A stretch of DNA of 64,000 nt from Lytechinus pictus (lineage: Eukaryota; Echinodermata; Echinoidea; Temnopleuroida; Toxopneustidae). The notes under the pieces were generated by a model that was given only the letters and a program-made list of their open reading frames with translations, ran no database searches and was not told where the DNA came from. The stretch lies in NCBI RefSeq assembly GCF_037042905.1, contig NC_087261.1, positions 16,862,917-16,926,916 on the forward strand. Direction: 5' to 3'. Positions 59,545 to 64,000 of this stretch are shown piece after piece (the stretch's first letter is position 1; the number at the start of each line of letters is the position of its first letter). The position numbers and the translations under genes were made by a program.

Positions 59545-59692
59545 CTACCGGTAGGAAATAATTCCTCAAAAAGCTGTGTGCACCTGAATCGTAGCCTAGC
59601 TTAGCCGGGTAATAATATTAGCAGGGCCCGCTGGGAGAACAGTTTTCGGAACTGAAGTGGCTACCCTCGGTAAATATACCATTATTATTATC
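59545..59692 (+). repeat. SINE-like fragment shared with 1545-1625
   Basis: TAGGAAATAATTCCTCAAAA, AGCTGTGTGCACC and TAGCTTAGCCGGGTAAT match the earlier fragment. It ends in (ATT)n. It lies next to the SINE in opposite orientation. Confidence 0.6.
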
Positions 59693-60034
59693 ATAACTTT
59701 CAAACTACGGTAGAGTCTGAACAAGTTTTTTTTATTTGAGTAGCAGAGTGAGACTAGCCCCTATGGTATTCAAGTAATAAAAAAAAGGAGGACCCCCACC
59801 AAAAAAAAAATGACTACATGTCTTATGAATATAAGAGATAATGATGATCAGTTTGATCATTAGGCCTATTTATAGATTCTCCCCTTCCACATCTCATTTA
59901 AAAAACATGTAAATTTGGGATATGACCGGGACAATATCAAGTAATGTTGTCATGCTCAATATAGATATACATATATATATAGTGCGATGATAAGTTTACT
60001 TCTACCAATCGCTGTTGAGTTGTGAATATTAAAC

Positions 60035-60112
60035 ATAATGAGATGAGGCGAGGCCAACTCAACAGATGACGCAGGACACCATTATTTGGAGTTGGCCTCG
60101 CCTCATCTCATT

Positions 60113-60114
<2 letters not shown>
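60035..60114. repeat. 26-bp perfect inverted repeat
   Basis: The arms 60035-60060 and 60089-60114 pair over 26 bases (ATAATGAGATGAGGCGAGGC at the left) with a 28-base spacer. It stands directly beside the (AT)n that precedes the Penelope-like element. Confidence 0.9.

Positions 60115-60154
<40 letters not shown>
60115..60154. repeat. (AT)n microsatellite
   Basis: About 20 AT units immediately before the Penelope-like element; Penelope-like elements often sit in AT-rich repeats. A similar (AT)n at 61896-61921 lies just beyond its other end. Confidence 0.9.
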
Positions 60155-60156
<2 letters not shown>

Positions 60157-60242
60157 TTGTAAATAATTCAGCATCAACACAAGACGTAGCTTCCATGTAT
60201 CTCTTTATTACAAGCTTTCGGCCAATGGGGCCTTCATCAGGC

Positions 60243-60740
60243 CATCAGCCCACACCAAAACACAACAGACACAAAGACAACGACAACAATAACAGCATCA
60301 ACGGCTTCCGCAACTGCCAATCAAAAAGATGCATGTTACACAATTACACAACAGAAAATCAAACATATACCAGCACGATCACCGGCCAAACATACCCTAT
60401 CAATTCACAACTCAATTGCAAATCTGAATGGATCATATACCTCATCACATGCAAAAAATGTCATAAACAATACGTTGGTAAAACAGAAAACACACTCTAC
60501 ACCAGATTCAGTAACACCAGATCAGAAATCCGCAACTACAACCGCACCACCAATCACAACAATAAAATCATCCCCTATGTCCTCCACTTTAACCTCCCTG
60601 ATCATTCTATAAACGATGTTTCAATCATGGCAATAGAACAGATTAACAATAAATACCGCTCAATCATCTTACACCGAGAATCATACTGGATCACCACTCT
60701 ACGCACCCTCACCCCAAACGGAATCAATGTTGATAATTAG
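60243..60740 (+). CDS. GIY-YIG endonuclease domain of Penelope-like element (partial ORF)
   Basis: Open from inside the left terminal copy to a TAG at 60738-60740, about 165 codons. Order: a C-x-x-x-R-C stretch (N-C-Q-S-K-R-C), then W-I-I-Y-L-I-T-C-K-K-C-H-K-Q-Y-V-G-K-T (the GIY-YIG core as I-Y-L/Y-V-G), a conserved Arg in L-Y-T-R-F, H-F-N...D-H-S, and R-E-S-Y-W-I-T-T-L with the catalytic-type Glu, ending L-T-P-N-G-I-N. This matches the C-terminal endonuclease of Penelope-like retroelements, which nicks target DNA. No inactivating mutation in the visible part; it lacks its own start and the RT domain, so it is a fragment. Confidence 0.82.
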   Translation, partial: HQPTPKHNRHKDNDNNNSINGFRNCQSKRCMLHNYTTENQTYTSTITGQTYPINSQLNCKSEWIIYLITCKKCHKQYVGKTENTLYTRFSNTRSEIRNYNRTTNHNNKIIPYVLHFNLPDHSINDVSIMAIEQINNKYRSIILHRESYWITTLRTLTPNGINVDN

Positions 60741-61755
60741 AACCAATGACCCATTGCATGCCCCACACACGCACACACACGCACATACTTACACGCATTC
60801 ACTTCACCTCACTTTACCTCATACCTGCACACCCAGTCGACACACTCTCACTGACACTGGAATTATAGGTAACTACTTTTGTATTTGAATTTATCTGATC
60901 TTGTGTAATATATACATATTCATATATATATGCATAATAATGTTTGGTAATTATTAAACCCGTTACATACCTTTTCGACCTATTTCATTGTTTAATTTAC
61001 AGTCTCACCCGCCCCAACAGGCCACTTCATATAGTTTAATAGCCACATCTCTTTACCCCTATACAGTTTGGTATGCTTTTAGTATCTTGATCACTTGATT
61101 ATATCTGATTATTTGATTGATTATTACAATTTCTTTGCTCCTCATGGCTGTATGTTTATTTTGCTCCTGATGGCTGTATGTTTAATCTGTTATTTTGTTT
61201 ATTATGTTGCTTACCGCTCAAACATCAATATAAATTACACGTATATACTGTATTTCCCCGCGCATGACAATGTACCCTTTTATGTCTCAAACTACAACTT
61301 GTATCACCAGTTACTTGAATACTATGTAAACGGATCAATATAGTTATGTACCCAAATACAAGATACAATATTGAAACGAGTTATCATTTTACTTGAAACA
61401 TTATCCTCATTTTTTCACAGTATTACCTACACAAGACTCACTACTCCTCCTGATGAACAGAATCCCAAGTTAATTTCAATGCCGGTAAATACCTTGTCCT
61501 TTCACACACTTAAGTTTCCCAATCGTTTCTATTGTATTCCACCATCTCGTTCAAGTCATTACCCCCTCTGTTGTTATTTTTTTGTTATCTTACTATAATC
61601 CTTCTGTTCTGTACTCAACCCCCTCTGTTGTTAATTTCTGTTATTTTAGTTATCTTAGTGTAACCCTTCTGTTCTGTACCCTTTGTTACACATTTACTTT
61701 GTTATTTCGACCTTATTTGTATGGTTTGTTCTGTTTGTTTCAATGCATTATAGGC

Positions 61756-61811
61756 CTGATGAAGGCCCCATTGGCCGAAAGCTTGTAATAAAGAGATACA
61801 TGGAAGCTACG
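61756..61811 (+). ncRNA. Hammerhead-ribozyme-like core in terminal copy
   Basis: CTGATGA (61756-61762), a GGCC/GGCC stem, GAAA (61777-61780), then AGCTT pairing with AAGCT before a possible cleavage site at ...CTA. This order is that of hammerhead ribozymes, which have been reported in Penelope-like elements. Against it: one extra A beside stem II and no convincing stem I. The inverted copy at 60155-60243 carries the same core on the minus strand. Confidence 0.35.
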
Positions 61812-61890
61812 TCTTGCGTTGATGCTGAATTATTTACAAGTGTACATAGAACATGACGCGCTGTAATACACGTTATGCAAAGGGCCCTCT

Positions 61891-61921
<31 letters not shown>

Positions 61922-62356
61922 AGAGGGCGCTCGTCATTCCAACAGGATGTGACAGATAGCTTCCCAATCATCGAATTGTTAATAGGGAGTTTTCGTTTAG
62001 CACGTACAAAGTTTGCAGGACAAGAGAGGTGTGTTTAGAAGTAACCAAGTATCCAACATGTGTGGAATCAAGGGTTGGGTAAGGGGGGGGGGGGGGGTAA
62101 CGCCCATCTTTTATTTTTGTTGTTGTGGGTAAATCCTGAATCCATCCCGGATATTCTGGGTAAACAATACTAGTCATGGCAGTAGCCAGTGCCACTAGAC
62201 AATTTGCATCAACCTCACTTACCATGGTTTATTTAGTATTACTTAGAGTTAAGGAATTCAGTTCTGTTACCCCGTATCTAATTTTCAATCGATTTTTGAA
62301 AACCACATTTTGCATATTCTAATGCAGTTTTTCTATTTCTTGGGTATGAAGTTTAA

Positions 62357-62820
62357 AGTGAGTAATTTCTCCCTGACGAAAATTTTGCTGTAAAAATACC
62401 AGTAAAAAAATAAAAAATACGTTTGATGGTTTCATAAAAATGCATGAAAGATAAAGAAAGCTTTAGATCTTTATAAAGTTTTTGATATGTGGCGTCACAT
62501 ACGAGCAGATGTCATATGTTTTGTGATATAAATTGCATGAATATTAATATTAAATGGTTTATGATGAATAGAATGTTTCAAGAACGGATGTGAAATGATT
62601 TGTCTCTTGATATACTGAAGGTTCAATAAAAAAAAATTTACATTAAAAAAAAAATTCTTTGATTTTTAAAATTCACGATACATGGAAAGGTGCTCGAATA
62701 TGACGTCACATATAAAACAAAATTGTAATAACTCTTCTATTCTTGAATGGATTCTCCTCAAATGCTCATCAATATATTGTTATTTTTACAATATGCTTGT
62801 TGTCAGGGTAAAATTTCGAT
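62357..62820. mobile_element. TTAA-flanked foldback MITE
   Basis: TTAA at 62353-62356 and 62821-62824. Ends AGTGAGTAATTTCTCCCTGA and TGTCAGGGTAAAATTTCGAT. It shares ATCCGTTCTTGAAAC-like and TGACGTCACAT text with 34300-34772. Confidence 0.7.
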
Positions 62821-62879
62821 TTAAATGGCGTCAAGTGTAATAATCATGATGATCTTTTACATGTCATATGTCATACAAC

Positions 62880-63038
62880 TCATGACCACAACTGATCCAG
62901 GGAACGTGCTCCCCCCCCCCCTTTTGAGAAGCAAAATTAATATATATATATTTTTTTTGCTTGTGAAATTTTTTCGCAGACGAACTATCATAAAAAATTT
63001 TGCCCCCCTTTTGGAAAATCCTAGGTACGCCGCTGTCT
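62880..63038. mobile_element. Worn hAT-like MITE end
   Basis: The right end CCTAGGTACGCCGCTG fits the CAGTGGCGTACCTA end of 17695-18011. A C-run near 62910 and poly-T before GCTTGTGAAATTTTTTCGCA match that family's interior. The left end is degraded. Confidence 0.55.
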
Positions 63039-63360
63039 GAATGCATATAATTAATCCCTCAATGGGTAAAGTAATAAAGTAATCAGGGGTAACAAAGTAA
63101 AAAAAACAAGAACACTAAAAACGGGGTTCAGAGGTAAAAGTCACTTGTCCTTTATTAGAGGTAAAAGACATGATATGCAAATCGTTCCCATAAAGGGTCA
63201 TATACCGTAAAACCGTAAGCAGGTTTGACGTCATTGCAAACAATGATTGATAACTAAAACATACATTTTGCCAGAAGCGACCAAGCGCTGTATAATAATA
63301 CAATAACACTGCAATAAATTGTAACACTAGTTGGCTTTGTTGAAACGAACTCCATTTTCT

Positions 63361-63367
63361 AAAAAAA
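63361..63367 (-). terminator. RNA polymerase III terminator of tRNA-Met
   Basis: A run of seven T on the minus strand starts about 10 bases past the tRNA 3' end, as expected for Pol III termination. Confidence 0.75.
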
Positions 63368-63377
63368 GGAAGCAGCC

Positions 63378-63450
63378 TGCCCCGTGTGAGGATCGAACTC
63401 ACGACCTTCAGATTATGAGACTGACGCGCTGTCTACTGCGCTAACGAGGC
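63378..63450 (-). tRNA. tRNA-Met (CAT), elongator type
   Basis: 73 nt. The acceptor stem GCCTCGT pairs with ACGGGGC (one T-G pair), the T arm is GTGAG-TTCGATC-CTCAC, and the anticodon CAT is at + 63415-63417. The sequence is very close to the elongator methionine tRNA of animals. It carries consensus-like internal A and B boxes, and a run of seven T lies just downstream. No intron. CCA is not encoded, as expected in a eukaryote. Confidence 0.95.
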
Positions 63451-63571
63451 CGCTGAAAATTACATACAACGCTTAATCTTTAGTTAATAACTTAATCAAT
63501 ACTTTATTCATCCTGGAATACCTTCGGTTTCATCCGAAGGGCAATCTTAATTAAGCGGGCCAATGGCCCAT

Positions 63572-63803
63572 TATGTAAACGTTATTAATTTTAGCTTGTA
63601 GCCACCTGCGATGACACATCGAAATCGTAGACGAGTCCATCGTAAGAGAGACGTAACAAATGTGAAGGATGCATATACAGTATATCAATTTGATACTGTA
63701 TGCATTCCACATTTGTTACGTCTCTCTTACGATGAACTCGTCTACGATTTCGATGTATCATCGCAGGTGGCTACGGGCTAAAATTGTTAACGTTTACATT
63801 ATT
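63572..63803. repeat. Near-perfect ~230-bp palindrome
   Basis: Arms of about 110 bp (e.g. TAGCCACCTGCGATGA / TCATCGCAGGTGGCTA, and AGAGAGACGTAACAAATGTG / its inverse) meet at a centre of about ten bases (TATCAATTTGAT). Few mismatches. It lies about 120 bases upstream of the tRNA-Met gene. Confidence 0.88.
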
Positions 63804-64000
63804 TACAAGGTATCCTGCGACTTTTTGTGTATTTTTATGTGGGAAATGAAAAGCCATACACAGACAAAACGTAGATCGTACATAGATGTCCCTGTGCTGA
63901 TCTTACTACAACCTTTTGCTGATCGTAGGATTTCATTTCGCTATTCCGTGGTCATATGATGCTTTTCTTTACCCCCCGGACATTGTACGACACCTATGCA
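63804..64000. other. Window end, nothing recognised
   Basis: Short stretch without an identifiable feature. Confidence 0.35.

Larger units (their letters stand above)
60155..61841 (+). mobile_element. Penelope-like element, 5' truncated, with inverted terminal copies
   Basis: 89-bp inverted copies at 60155-60243 and 61753-61841 differ at about one base. Between them lies a frame for a GIY-YIG endonuclease domain, then about 1 kb of AT-rich 3' sequence. The reverse-transcriptase part is missing, as in truncated copies. Inverted or tandem terminal repeats (pLTRs) are a known habit of these elements. Each copy contains a CTGATGA...GAAA stretch resembling a hammerhead ribozyme core. Confidence 0.8.

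Overview
This window is animal nuclear DNA, AT-rich and packed with repeats. The best guess is an echinoderm, probably a sea urchin (inference, about 0.6). The basis is the animal-type elongator tRNA-Met, phase-matched short exons split by long introns, many foldback transposons including one with inverted 15-bp arrays, and the recurring CTCGCGCTTCGCGCTCGC repeats with G-runs. There is no operon structure, CRISPR array or bacterial-style gene.

The main content is two neighbouring paralogous genes on the minus strand, rebuilt here exon by exon from splice signals and reading phase. Gene A (3131-31087, 7 coding exons, 606 codons) and gene B (37850-51099, 8 coding exons, 329 codons) both encode a signal peptide, one divergent MAM-like ectodomain, a Ser/Thr-rich stalk, one membrane span starting W-(I/L)-I-P-V, and a cytoplasmic tail with NPxY motifs. 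Gene A's tail is one 1.1-kb exon with eight NPLY motifs plus one NPVY, six of the NPLY motifs continuing as YxxQ. Gene B's tail is 91 residues with one NPVY, one SPLY and one VxYxxI motif. Both tails carry an ITIM-like tyrosine. The pair looks like a receptor family with similar outsides and different signalling or endocytic tails; I cannot name it.

Layout: 1-3130, downstream of gene A, with a 7SL/Alu-like SINE and a hAT-type MITE. 3131-31087, gene A, whose introns hold a LINE remnant, tandem and foldback MITEs, a nested pair of hAT-like elements, SINE pieces and satellite-like arrays. 31088-37849, intergenic, with several foldbacks and two inverted 15-bp minisatellite arrays. 37850-51099, gene B, with large foldbacks in its introns. 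51100-64000, intergenic, with a 3.7-kb foldback carrying nuclear-receptor-like half sites, LINE and SINE pieces, a Penelope-like element with an intact GIY-YIG endonuclease reading frame between inverted terminal copies, a tRNA-Met gene and a long near-perfect palindrome.

Limits: exon calls rest on reading frames, phase, GT/AG signals and agreement between the two paralogs. Transcription starts, UTRs, poly(A) sites and non-coding exons were not determined. Transposon boundaries without a stated target-site duplication are approximate.
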